From Endozoicomonas sp965261315 (GTDB lineage: Bacteria; Pseudomonadota; Gammaproteobacteria; Pseudomonadales; Endozoicomonadaceae): a stretch of 64,000 nucleotides of DNA. The translations under genes were made by a program, and so were the position numbers. Positions 25,809 through 34,791 of this stretch are shown here, in pieces (the first letter of the stretch is position 1; every line of letters begins with the position of its first letter). Location: NCBI GenBank assembly GCA_965261315.1, contig CBDHDM010000066.1:1-64000 (forward strand), written 5' to 3'. A model generated the notes under the pieces. That model was given only the letters and a program-made list of their open reading frames with translations. It was not told where the DNA came from and did not search any database.

Positions 25809-27758
25809 TTATTGTTGTGGCCTGTCTTGTAGAGGGTATCTTTCGGGATGTCTTATGATGTCTGTAGCAATATCAAGAAACTCTGATCGGATTCCTTCAT
25901 CCTCAAGAATTTTGATGGCAATATGCTGTTCCGAATAACCAGGTTTCAGCAGGTAATCATAGAGCAATTGGCCATCCGTTATTTCAGCCCGAACATGCAT
26001 GTTCTGGAAAACTCCCGGGTATTCGTCAGCCAATAGTGTGGGCCTGGGGTAGTGAGTTGTACAGATATTGATAGAATTTGGGTTATTTGAAATTATTTTC
26101 AGGTAGCCATAGGTTCCAGCTTCACCTTCTATTGGGTTTGTACTGCTGAAGATCTCATCCATTAATGTCAGGCTGAACTGTTGCTCTTCCATGTTTTCAA
26201 TATGATCCATCAGTTCAATCGCTCTGACTGATTCCGCTTTGAATGTTGACAGGCCAGCCGCAACCTCTGAGCTGATATCCATATGAGTATGGATCAGCGA
26301 GAACGGGGTAATTTCAAGGTTCTGGGCTGGAGCAATGCCAAAGGTCTGTGCCAGAAGAACGGCAATGGCAATACCTTCCATATTGGTTGATTTTCCTGCG
26401 GCATTGGGGCCGGTAATGATGGTGTTCAGAGGTAGTTGTGCGCCTATTTCTATGTGGTTGGGAACGGCAACTTCCGGAGATAAATGAGGGTTCCAGAACT
26501 GGTCAAGTCGCAAGTAAGGGGAGTGGTGCCCCGGAATATAATTTGCAAAGGTGATGGGGTTATTTTCCCGCTGCTGCCCCTCCCTGACTAGCTTGGCAAT
26601 AGTCAGCCAGGCATCGACCTCCCCCACAGCCTGGATGATAGGTAATATAGAACTTTTATGCATCTGCAGAAGCTCTAATGCCATATGGTATCGCCCCATA
26701 TGAGAGGTATAGTACTCCCAAGTGGAGGTAACTGGGCTTTCAGGAGTGCCCTTCAACAGCGTGAGCATTTCCCGGAGCTCTCTGGAATACTCAAGTTTGG
26801 AAAATTCTGGATAGGATAAAAAAACACTATTAAAGATAGGGTGATCTTCAAGTGTCAACCAGAGCTTTCTGGCTTCAAATAATGCAAGGCCAGGGCGTCT
26901 GCTGCGCTCCATTACGTATGAATAATAATTTTTTTCTCTTCGCGCGCTTCTCTGTGCCACGTAAAGTGAGAGGCCATAAACTGTTAGACCGGTAGCTATT
27001 TGTAATGGATGTGATGAATAGTAGTAAAGGAGCGTTGGCAAAAATCCCAGGCTAAGTAAATTCAGGCTTTCGATAAATCGGCGGGAAACTTCTTTCCCAT
27101 TACTGGTTTTTGGATTTAAACCGAACTGGGTTGTGGCATCCAGACTCTGAAAGAGGCCTTTATAAATAGTATCTGAAGGGTCAAACAGAGATATAATACC
27201 ATCTTCATTCACGGAAAAATTCCGTAAATTATTTTCCAGTTCACTCATTACGACCGGGTTATCGATCAGGTATTGTATAACGGCCTGTCTTCTCTTTAGT
27301 GTATTAATGTCTGTTGTTGGGGTAATCAAAATGTTAGCCAGCATGATTTCCCCGGATATGGTAGTTGTTTTTCCAAGGCTTCTTAAAATACTATGATCTG
27401 GAGAAAGTGTTGATCCGTTTAATAGATCAAGATCTTTGACGGCATATTGAGTCAGAATCTTGTTTTTTGAGTTTTCCTGGTTGATTGTTTGCCTGGTTAG
27501 CGCATTTAATACGATCTTTCTTTTTTCTCCAGAGGTGAGAATGATTTCGGGAAGCTCTGTTTCATTATTTTCAGGTTCTGGTTTTTCTTCAGAGACAGGG
27601 TAAGCTTGAGAAAAGTGTTGTTGTGATATTCGATAAGTATTTTGTATGCCAAGTTCAGCATTAATATTTAAAGTTGGTATAAGAAATCCAATAAATATTA
27701 TGAATAGTTTTTTTTTGTTTCCTGTGATTTCATTATTTTTTACTGCTGATTGTTGCAT
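25809..27758 (-). CDS. MutS-like ATPase with N-terminal signal or anchor
   Basis: A 649-residue protein whose C-terminal part is a MutS-type ABC ATPase: Walker A TGPNAAGKST at about residue 447, the STFKAE block, and Walker B LTLMDEIFSSTNP. Residues 110-200 resemble the MutS lever/core region (SGEIMLANILITPTTD, then LKRRQAVIQYLI). Two features are unusual. Residues 17-34 form a hydrophobic signal or anchor segment after Lys residues, and a second hydrophobic stretch lies around residues 237-265. No mismatch-recognition domain I is seen. This suggests a membrane-associated MutS relative not engaged in classical mismatch repair; its function is unknown. Confidence 0.75.
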   Translation of the reverse strand: MQQSAVKNNEITGNKKKLFIIFIGFLIPTLNINAELGIQNTYRISQQHFSQAYPVSEEKPEPENNETELPEIILTSGEKRKIVLNALTRQTINQENSKNKILTQYAVKDLDLLNGSTLSPDHSILRSLGKTTTISGEIMLANILITPTTDINTLKRRQAVIQYLIDNPVVMSELENNLRNFSVNEDGIISLFDPSDTIYKGLFQSLDATTQFGLNPKTSNGKEVSRRFIESLNLLSLGFLPTLLYYYSSHPLQIATGLTVYGLSLYVAQRSARREKNYYSYVMERSRRPGLALFEARKLWLTLEDHPIFNSVFLSYPEFSKLEYSRELREMLTLLKGTPESPVTSTWEYYTSHMGRYHMALELLQMHKSSILPIIQAVGEVDAWLTIAKLVREGQQRENNPITFANYIPGHHSPYLRLDQFWNPHLSPEVAVPNHIEIGAQLPLNTIITGPNAAGKSTNMEGIAIAVLLAQTFGIAPAQNLEITPFSLIHTHMDISSEVAAGLSTFKAESVRAIELMDHIENMEEQQFSLTLMDEIFSSTNPIEGEAGTYGYLKIISNNPNSINICTTHYPRPTLLADEYPGVFQNMHVRAEITDGQLLYDYLLKPGYSEQHIAIKILEDEGIRSEFLDIATDIIRHPERYPLQDRPQQ

Positions 27759-28073
27759 GGTTTGATATTTTCTTGGTTTATTAATTGATCGGTTTTTAGA
27801 TTTCTCATGCTTTAATTCTTGAACTCTGTTTGCTTAAAGCATGAGTTTGATTTTGAAATCAAAACTTCAATCCTAGACGATATTTTTAAATAAGAGAAAA
27901 AATAGTGTGATTGACAAGTCTAATGCCGTTTGAAGTATTGCATCTTGCTTTTTCTGTGGTGCTTATAGCTTATGATGAATTTTCAACTTTGTACTATAGC
28001 TTTGTTGAGTAGCTGCCGGTTCCGCGTATTTTTTTAATGTAGACTGGCAGCCCATACTTTACCTCAACAAAAA
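27759..28073. other. Intergenic region between the MutS-like gene and yciO
   Basis: 315 bp with no coding frame of note. Both neighbours are on the minus strand, so it should hold the promoter of the MutS-like gene. Composition is AT-rich and no clear terminator for yciO was found. Confidence 0.35.
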
Positions 28074-28700
28074 CTAGTCCGCTTGAAAAGGCACAGGATC
28101 TCCTTTACCAACCCTGAGAATTTCAGGAATATCATCCATCAGGTTCACGACCGTTGTAGGCTCCATACCCCGGTATCCGCCATCAATAATCAGATCAAGC
28201 TGGGGTTCAAGGGTCATTCGGATATCGTAAGGATCCATCATTGGAAATTCATCACCAGGCAGGTGTAATGTGGAACTCATAATGGGGCAGCCCAGTTCAC
28301 TAAGCAGTGATTGCACAATGGGGCATTCAGGTACTCTGATGCCAATTGTCTTTCTCTTAGGGTGCATCAGTCGCCGTGGTACCTCCCGGGAACCTTTCAG
28401 AACGAAGGTATAAGGGCCGGGTGTATGGTTTTTGATCATTCGATACTGAGTGTTATTGACCTGGGCATAGGTCGCCAGTTCCGACAAATCCCTGCAGACC
28501 AGCGTGAAATTATGCTTTTCATCAAGCCTTCTTATTTGCCTTATTCTCTCAACCGCTTTTTTATCACCAATATGGCAACCCAGAGCATAGGCTGAGTCAG
28601 TGGGATAGGCTATCACTCCACCTTCATGAATAATGTCAACGGCTTGCCGGATTAATCGCAACTGAGGGTTGTCTGGGTGAATCTGAAAGAACTGGCTCAT
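28074..28700 (-). CDS. yciO: YciO, Sua5/YrdC-family protein
   Basis: A 208-residue YrdC-fold protein closely resembling E. coli YciO: start MSQFFQIHPDNPQLRLI, then GGVIAYPTDSAYALGC and KNHTPGPYTFVLKG. The family binds ATP and threonylcarbamoyl-adenylate; YciO itself is not the main tRNA t6A enzyme and its role is unclear. The start at 28700 is chosen from family similarity over the in-frame codon at 28715. It is grouped with rnm and yciB/yciI, a conserved neighbourhood. Confidence 0.93.
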   Translation of the reverse strand: MSQFFQIHPDNPQLRLIRQAVDIIHEGGVIAYPTDSAYALGCHIGDKKAVERIRQIRRLDEKHNFTLVCRDLSELATYAQVNNTQYRMIKNHTPGPYTFVLKGSREVPRRLMHPKRKTIGIRVPECPIVQSLLSELGCPIMSSTLHLPGDEFPMMDPYDIRMTLEPQLDLIIDGGYRGMEPTTVVNLMDDIPEILRVGKGDPVPFQAD

Positions 28701-28938
28701 GGCAATCGTCAGCATTAGGGTGATTCACTCTTTACTATGGCCTGGCCTTCCAGGAGGTGTACGTGCTGTTTAGTACAGGAGGTTGTCGGCCATAGATCGA
28801 AGTGATGAAGGTAAGGGCCTTCAGCGAAAGAGCACAGTGGTGATTGCGCGAAAGCGGTGGCGCATCATACCACTGTGATTGACAGGAAAGAAGCGGTTTA
28901 AGGCTGGTAATAGAAGGGCTGGCATATTCATGGGCGAG

Positions 28939-29850
28939 TTAAGAATACCCCTGGCTCCAGACCTGCCAGACAGGTGTAATATTCTCTGGTAGAGAGGGAG
29001 GCAGGCGACCCACATCAACCCATGGGTAGTCCGGGTTGTGGAAATCACTCCCTTGAGATGCCATCAGGTTGAACTCACGACAGAAGCGAGCCATTTGCTC
29101 AACCTGGCTGTATGGGTGGTTGGAGCCCTGAACCTCCATGGCGTGACCGCCAGCCAGTTTGAAGTCCTTAATCAACGCCCTGAGCTTGGTGGCCGTCATT
29201 CGGTATTTACCTGGGTGAGCGAGAACGGCCGTTCCACCTAGAGCCCTGATCCAGGCAACCCCCTGACTCATCTTTGGCCAAAAGGCTTTAAGGTTGCCAA
29301 TTTTGCTATTGTCGAGATACTTACGAAAAGCAGCATCCATATCCTGGCAAAATCCTTCGCTGATCAGCCATCGGGCAAAGTGTGGCCGTCCAACCTGAAT
29401 GTCTTCAGGTTTTAGAGTAAAACCATAAGTACTGCTTTTTTGCTGATTGATGGCGCCCTCAAGTACTTGTTGGAATATTTGTTCGGCATTCCATTCAGGC
29501 AGCCGTCGGGCAAGACGCTCTGAAATATGGTGCGAGCGCTTTCTGCGAGCGTCTCCCTGGGCATTGACAATGGTTGCAAGGTCTTTGTGATCAAGGGGGA
29601 AGTTAAGGCCGACAATATGGATTTCGGCGCCAGACCAGGTGGTGGAGAGCTCAATGCCGGTGATCAGCTTGAGATCACCGGCAGGCATGTGTTCCTTAAG
29701 AAAATGGTGAGCTGCCACCGTATCATGGTCGGTGATGGCGAGGGTATCGACATTGCGTTCCTGTGCCCTGAGACAGAGTTCAACGGGGTCAAGAGTTCCA
29801 TCAGAAGCGGTGGTGTGGCTGTGTAAATCAATGGAAATCAAAATTGTCAC
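28939..29850 (-). CDS. rnm: PHP-domain 5'-nucleotidase/exoribonuclease RnaAM (YciV)
   Basis: A 303-residue PHP phosphoesterase. Metal-binding blocks are visible: DLHSHTTASDG at the N-terminus, AITDHDT near 40, the GIELST block, VLAHPGKY near 210 and ASQGSDFH near 270. The E. coli homologue trims 5' ends of rRNA and degrades short nucleotides. A GTG start at 29850 gives MTILISIDLHSH. It is divergent from yciB, the usual arrangement. Confidence 0.92.
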   Translation of the reverse strand: MTILISIDLHSHTTASDGTLDPVELCLRAQERNVDTLAITDHDTVAAHHFLKEHMPAGDLKLITGIELSTTWSGAEIHIVGLNFPLDHKDLATIVNAQGDARRKRSHHISERLARRLPEWNAEQIFQQVLEGAINQQKSSTYGFTLKPEDIQVGRPHFARWLISEGFCQDMDAAFRKYLDNSKIGNLKAFWPKMSQGVAWIRALGGTAVLAHPGKYRMTATKLRALIKDFKLAGGHAMEVQGSNHPYSQVEQMARFCREFNLMASQGSDFHNPDYPWVDVGRLPPSLPENITPVWQVWSQGYS

Positions 29851-29993
29851 TTACCCTGAAATTCAATTAGTTTATTATGTAGTTTGACTGTTATCTTTTG
29901 CAGGCTCAAACTGGCTAACTGTTCTTTGCTACAAAGTTTTCGGTGCCCGTTTTGGGAGCTGGTGCCTGCTTATTCTACTCTTATCGGCCCTAT

Positions 29994-30569
29994 ATGAAGC
30001 AATTAATTGACTTTATTCCTCTAATTTTATTCTTTGTAGTCTATAAAATGGACCCAAGAGTGGTCAGCCTGGGCTCATCTGAGTATGAGCTTGGCGGCCC
30101 ATTCAGTGCCACTCTGGTTTTGATGGTTGCTTCTATTGTTATTTATGGCAGCCTGTTTTTAAAAAACCGTCACCTTGAGAAAAGTCATGTAGTCACGCTG
30201 GCCGCAGTCGTCCTTTTTGGGGGGATGACGCTGGCTTTTCATGATGAAGCTTTTCTGAAGTGGAAGGCTCCTATTGTTAACTGGGTCTTTGCCGTTGCCT
30301 TTTTGGGAAGCCAGTTTATTGGGGAAAAAACGCTGCTTGAGCGAATGATGGGGCATGCGCTGACGTTACCGGATGATATCTGGCTGAAAATGAATATCAG
30401 CTGGGTCATATTTTTCATTTTTCTGGGCTCTGCCAACCTTTTTGTGGCTTTTACCTTCCACGATATGTGGGTAGATTTTAAAGTGTTTGGTAGCCTTATT
30501 CTGACCTTCCTGTTTGTGATTGGTCAGTTTCTAATCATTTCAAGGCATATTCAAACCGAGGAGAAGTAA
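29994..30569 (+). CDS. yciB: Inner membrane protein YciB (septation protein A family)
   Basis: A 191-residue integral membrane protein starting MKQLIDFIPLILFFVVYK at ATG 29994, matching the family. Five to six membrane helices and the blocks GGMTLAFHDEAFLKWK and FKVFG are seen. It contributes to envelope synthesis and septation in enterobacteria. Its TAA stop directly abuts the yciI start. Confidence 0.93.
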   Translation: MKQLIDFIPLILFFVVYKMDPRVVSLGSSEYELGGPFSATLVLMVASIVIYGSLFLKNRHLEKSHVVTLAAVVLFGGMTLAFHDEAFLKWKAPIVNWVFAVAFLGSQFIGEKTLLERMMGHALTLPDDIWLKMNISWVIFFIFLGSANLFVAFTFHDMWVDFKVFGSLILTFLFVIGQFLIISRHIQTEEK

Positions 30570-30869
30570 ATGCTCTACGCCATTATCAGTGAGGATGTTG
30601 ATAATAGCCTGCCTCTGAGAATGAATGCTCGTCCAGCCCACCTGGATCGGTTGCAACAACTTAAAGATGGCGGGCGTCTGGTGCTGGCAGGCCCTTGTCC
30701 GGCCATTGATAGCAATGATCCGGGTGAAGCGGGATTTACCGGAAGTATTGTGGTGGCCGAGTTTGCCAGCCTGACAGAAGCAAAAGCCTGGGCAGATGCT
30801 GACCCTTATATTGAAGCGGGTGTTTATCAACAGGTAACCGTCAAGCCGTTTAAAAAAGTTCTGCCGTGA
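30570..30869 (+). CDS. yciI: YciI family protein
   Basis: A 99-residue ferredoxin-like fold protein: MLYAIISEDVDNSLPLR, PAHLDRLQQL and the block WADADPYIEAGVYQQVTVKPF with the conserved Asp-Pro-Tyr. The biochemical role is not established. It starts at the base after the yciB stop, so the two are translationally linked. Confidence 0.93.
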   Translation: MLYAIISEDVDNSLPLRMNARPAHLDRLQQLKDGGRLVLAGPCPAIDSNDPGEAGFTGSIVVAEFASLTEAKAWADADPYIEAGVYQQVTVKPFKKVLP

Positions 30870-30881
30870 TTTGAGATTTTG

Positions 30882-31559
30882 ATGCCTGTGAAAATGCATA
30901 AACAATTGCTAACTATTCTGCTCGGCCTTTTATGGATCGGCCATGCAGCTGCAGAAACACGATACGTTACTGATATTACCTATGTTCCCATGCGTACCGG
31001 GCCCGGTAATGAGTATCGAATTGTTCATCGAGGCCTGAAAACCGGTACCGCCCTGGTCATGCTGGAAGAGAATTCCGGTAATGAGTTCAGTAAGGTGAAA
31101 AATGGTGATCAGGAAGGTTATGTCCCTACCCAGTATCTGATGAAGAGCCCACCGGCATTTCGTCAGTTGCCTGCCGCACTGGATCGCACCAGAAAAGTCG
31201 AAGCTGAAAATAAAGAGCTTGGAAAACTGCTGATGGAGCGTGGCAGCCAGCTGGAAGAAGTGACTTCACAACTGGGTAAGACAGAAGATAAATTGAATCG
31301 CCAGCAGGTAGAAATGAAGCGTCTTCAGGATATTTCTGCAGAGCCCCTGGCTATAGACCGTAGAAATCAGCAACTGGTTGAAGAGAATGAACGACTGAAA
31401 AATCAGCTACAGGTCCTTCAGGCAGAGAACCGGCAACTGGTCAGAGACACCAGTTTGCGTTGGTATCTGTTCGGTGGTGGAACGATCTTGCTGGGCATTA
31501 TTTTAGGTTTGTTTTTGCCTATGCTTAAGATTCGTAAAAAAGAGAGTGCCTGGGTTTAA
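30882..31559 (+). CDS. SH3-domain membrane protein (YgiM/TIGR04211 type)
   Basis: About 225 residues: a signal peptide ending near HAAAE, a bacterial SH3 domain (about residues 25-90, with VPMRTGPGNEYRIV), a long coiled coil (100-190) and one C-terminal membrane helix (about 196-216) followed by basic residues. The layout matches YgiM-like envelope proteins. It follows yciI closely and could be co-transcribed. Confidence 0.85.
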   Translation: MPVKMHKQLLTILLGLLWIGHAAAETRYVTDITYVPMRTGPGNEYRIVHRGLKTGTALVMLEENSGNEFSKVKNGDQEGYVPTQYLMKSPPAFRQLPAALDRTRKVEAENKELGKLLMERGSQLEEVTSQLGKTEDKLNRQQVEMKRLQDISAEPLAIDRRNQQLVEENERLKNQLQVLQAENRQLVRDTSLRWYLFGGGTILLGIILGLFLPMLKIRKKESAWV

Positions 31560-31642
31560 TTAATCAGGTTAATATTTTGTGCTTGGGGGGCACGTTGAGG
31601 ACAGCCTCCCAGGCTTTATTGATAAGCTCATATCAACAGAAC

Positions 31643-31921
31643 CTAACGATCATTGTGGCCAAGGTCTCTCCCGGGATCGATCACATCTCTTACTCTCTGC
31701 TTGATTTCCTTGGGCTGGGGGAAACCACCGTTCTTTTTTCTTTCCCAGATTTCTTCGCCATTAAGTTTAATGGTAAAGATACCACCAGTTCCTGGTTTCA
31801 GCCGTACTTCCCCTATATCTGTGGTAAAAGTGCTTAGTAACTCCTGCGCCAGCCAGGCAGAACGTAATAACCATTGGCATTGACTGCAGTACTCAATCTC
31901 TATAATGGGCTTTTCTGTCAT
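31643..31921 (-). CDS. SelT/SelW/SelH (Rdx) family protein, cysteine form
   Basis: A 92-residue thioredoxin-like protein with the redox motif CSQC near residue 12 (YCSQCQW), then the family block GGIFTIKLNGEEIWERK and a C-terminal VIDPGRDLG. In this family the first or second Cys can be selenocysteine; here both are encoded as Cys. The start at ATG 31921 gives MTEKPIIEIEYC. Function is presumed redox-related. Confidence 0.88.
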   Translation of the reverse strand: MTEKPIIEIEYCSQCQWLLRSAWLAQELLSTFTTDIGEVRLKPGTGGIFTIKLNGEEIWERKKNGGFPQPKEIKQRVRDVIDPGRDLGHNDR

Positions 31922-32036
31922 GACTCCCTCGCTTAGAATCCGCAGCTTATTTTTCATTCTGTAGAATTTGCGGCTTTATCTTTATAGAGAGAGCCCTTTT
32001 TATCAAGATCCTTTTTAATCAAGACAGGTATAGTGC

Positions 32037-32672
32037 ATGGATTCAATGGTTGATCCAGCGATTGAGCATTATTGTCAGGAGATGACGTCCGGTGAGTCTC
32101 AGATTCTGGCTGAGCTGGCTCAGGCCACAGTGGACAGAACCCGTTACCCGGTAAACCTTTCTGGCCGGCTGGTGGGGCAGACTCTGAAAATGCTGGTTCA
32201 GGTCAGCCGCAGTAAGACGGTGCTGGAAATTGGTATGTTCACAGGATATGCGGCGCTCTCTATGGCAGAGGGCCTACCCGTCGATGGCGTTGTTTATGCG
32301 TGTGAAACCAACCCTCGTTCCATTGATATTGGTCAGGCGTTTTTTGACCGGTCGCCTCATGGCAATAAAATAAACGTGCTCTTCGGCAGAGCACTGGATA
32401 CCATCCCGGAAATCAGAGAAAAACTGGATTTGGTATTTATTGATGCGGATAAAAAGAAGTATCGTGAATATGTGGATCTGGTACTTCCCATGCTGAGTCC
32501 ACAAGGGCTTGTGGTTATTGATGATGCTCTTTGGAAAGGCAAGGTACTTGATCCTCAGGAAGAAAGAGACCAGGTGATTGCAGACCTGAATCGCTATATT
32601 TATGAACATCCAAACTTGGAAAGTGTTCTTTTACCCATTCGACATGGTTTGAATATTGTTCGTAAAGTCTGA
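32037..32672 (+). CDS. SAM-dependent O-methyltransferase (caffeoyl-CoA type)
   Basis: A 211-residue class I methyltransferase of the O-methyltransferase-3 family: SAM motif VLEIGMFTGYAALSMA near residue 65, metal-binding FIDADKKKY near 140 and VIDDALWKGKV near 160. The substrate is not predictable. It stands alone, with a small DUF4286-like gene 86 bp downstream. Confidence 0.9.
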   Translation: MDSMVDPAIEHYCQEMTSGESQILAELAQATVDRTRYPVNLSGRLVGQTLKMLVQVSRSKTVLEIGMFTGYAALSMAEGLPVDGVVYACETNPRSIDIGQAFFDRSPHGNKINVLFGRALDTIPEIREKLDLVFIDADKKKYREYVDLVLPMLSPQGLVVIDDALWKGKVLDPQEERDQVIADLNRYIYEHPNLESVLLPIRHGLNIVRKV

Positions 32673-32758
32673 TTGAACTCATGTACTTGTCTTTTTTTAC
32701 TATTATCCACTTGTTTTTCAAAAGAACCAAAAAAGTGTAGTTAGCTGAAGGAGTGTTC

Positions 32759-33073
32759 ATGATTATCTATGAAGTCAACTGCCTGGTGGATAATGGTGTT
32801 GCCGATGAGTTCAGGGCCTGGTTGAAAACTCATGCAGATGCAGTGTTGGCGACGGATGGGTTCATCAGTGCCGAAATACTGACCCTGGTTGATGATGAAC
32901 ACTTGGCAGACAGACCTTATTCCAAAGGATTTTCTATTCGCTACCGGGTGAAGGATCAGAGTTCGTTAGATCATTATCTGGCTCACCTGGCGCCAGCGCT
33001 TCGTCAGGAAGGTATTGACAAGTTTGGCGGTCAACTATCAGCTTATCGTCGCGTATTAGTGGAAGAACAGTAG
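32759..33073 (+). CDS. DUF4286-like small protein
   Basis: A 104-residue protein, MIIYEVNCLVDNGVADEFRAWL..., with the ferredoxin-like alpha/beta pattern of DUF4286 proteins. GAGTG lies before ATG 32759; the extra two residues from 32753 are unlikely. The function of the family is unknown. Confidence 0.75.
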   Translation: MIIYEVNCLVDNGVADEFRAWLKTHADAVLATDGFISAEILTLVDDEHLADRPYSKGFSIRYRVKDQSSLDHYLAHLAPALRQEGIDKFGGQLSAYRRVLVEEQ

Positions 33074-33129
33074 AATACAGAAGAGGGGGGAGTACAGGCA
33101 TATGTACTCCCTGTCTTTGATGTTATTGG

Positions 33130-33870
33130 TTATTGATTATAGACCTCAATCATTTGTTGAATTTCACCAGACTGGTGCATGTTTTGTAATTTAGCATTCA
33201 GTGTAGAGATAATGGTTGGATCGGTATCTTTATGCATGGCCAGCCACAAACCACTTTCACTGAAGGTGTGGATGGGCTTAACAGGTATATTAAAATTTGC
33301 CGCAGTATAGGGGCCAGTCAGTGAGCTGGAAGCCCACAGCTCAATTTTACCCAGCTTCAACTTGACGACATTGATTGAATCACTTTTGGCTGGAACTACA
33401 CTAATCTGGTTGTTTTTCAAGTGATCGGTAATTGCATCAAACTCGTAGGATCCGACCTGGTAATTTTTAAGTTCATCCAGTGAATTTATTGCTACGTCGC
33501 TGTCTTCTGGTGCAAGAATGACCCAGTCCTCTTCATACAGTGGGCCAACCCACTGAAAGCTATCTTCCCTTTCTGGTGTTCGAAAGGTTGAGTAGACCCC
33601 ATAGCCTGACGTGTCTTTTGCACTGTTATAGGCTTCATCCCAGTCACTCATCAGCGTGAAGTCTACTTCGTACCCTGATGTTTCAAACAGCTTTCTCATG
33701 ATATCAGTGGCAAAGCCAGAGACTCGATCATTCCTGGCGTAAGAGGTGCCATTATTGGTCATATTCAGTGGTGGAAAGTTTTCTGTTACCAGGTGGAAAC
33801 TGGATGCTTGCGTGATACTGGAGAATGACAGAACAAGTGAGAATAGAAATGGAATACGGCGAAACTTCAT
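33130..33870 (-). CDS. Periplasmic solute-binding protein, family 3 type
   Basis: 246 residues with a signal peptide (cleavage near ITQASS) and the bacterial extracellular solute-binding family 3 fold: FPPLNMTNNG, GFATDIMRKLFETSGYEV, VYSTFRTPERED and QVGSYEFDA. Such proteins bind amino acids or related compounds, but stand-alone versions without permease genes are common in this group. No transporter gene is adjacent, so the partner and ligand are unknown. Confidence 0.85.
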   Translation of the reverse strand: MKFRRIPFLFSLVLSFSSITQASSFHLVTENFPPLNMTNNGTSYARNDRVSGFATDIMRKLFETSGYEVDFTLMSDWDEAYNSAKDTSGYGVYSTFRTPEREDSFQWVGPLYEEDWVILAPEDSDVAINSLDELKNYQVGSYEFDAITDHLKNNQISVVPAKSDSINVVKLKLGKIELWASSSLTGPYTAANFNIPVKPIHTFSESGLWLAMHKDTDPTIISTLNAKLQNMHQSGEIQQMIEVYNQ

Positions 33871-34791
33871 TGCGATCCCTACAGCTTAAAATAATTGTTC
33901 GATGATTTATTGCTCGTTCATTGTAAGTTAAAGCGATAATCAGAAGAAGTGAAATAAAAAATTCAGGTTAAGCGACGCCACCATCGATCAGGATTCCTAT
34001 GTTCTTCAGGCATCCATCAAAGCCCGCATCAGAAGTGATCATAGGCCTTTGTTGAATGAATTCCGGGTCAGGGATAACTTTCAGGGTTGTTCATGAATGC
34101 CTTGTATCTGGTAAAGGGGTTTTCGTCGCCTTGTTGTGAGAGATGGCAAATTGAAGGCTGCCTATCTACCAGTTTTCTTGGTTCTGGGTGAAGGTGGCAT
34201 GCTTCATCAGTATTATTGTGAGATGGCGGATGTTTGCTGACTATTCTATTTGAATAACAGGTAGGTTCTTTGGAAGAACGAGACGGTTGCATGCTTTTCG
34301 TGAACTCTGTATCCACATTGGATTTAAAGCAGCATGTGAAGAAATTGCTAAGTACTTGCATTTTGCCCTGCCCATAAAACTTTCAGTTGGTTTTATAGCC
34401 GTAAGATAGGTTAGGAATGAATCTATTCCTGCCTGAGGACAGCTTAGAGCAAGTGACGAATATTTTGTGTAGCAGTTGTTATTAGATGTTATTTTGTGGT
34501 GCTTTTTTCTTTCAATAAAATGATATTCCCAATCATACGCTGTATTTTTTTTAATCTTGTTGGTTTTTTTTTTGCGTCAACTGGTTGAAAACAGAATTAA
34601 AATTTAAATTTTGTGTTTTTCAGGGTTTTTCTCCTGATAAGTCAGTGTGTTAGAACTTGTACTTATGTCCTGTATTAGTTAGATTTGCTCCTCACTGAAG
34701 GGGGAGCGGAATGCCTTCTGCTCTTCTGATGGTTCCAATAAATACAAGAAGCAGGTCGTTTAGGATGGCCCGTGAAGGAGTACTTGAGTTT
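33871..34791. other. Long non-core region between solute-binding protein and symporter genes
   Basis: About 920 bp with only one doubtful small gene (34068-34361). A short plus-strand reading ATIDQDSYVLQASIK at about 33970-34095 looks coding-like but has no start, so it may be a gene relic. The last 300 bp are AT-rich with long T-runs and probably hold the symporter promoter. Confidence 0.35.
34068..34361 (-). CDS. Doubtful small protein
   Basis: A 97-residue frame starting MQVLSNFFTCCFKSN, with no recognisable domain. A GGGCAGGG lies just before the ATG. It is Cys/Ser/Pro-rich. I keep it as possible only because the region is otherwise empty. Confidence 0.3.
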   Translation of the reverse strand: MQVLSNFFTCCFKSNVDTEFTKSMQPSRSSKEPTCYSNRIVSKHPPSHNNTDEACHLHPEPRKLVDRQPSICHLSQQGDENPFTRYKAFMNNPESYP

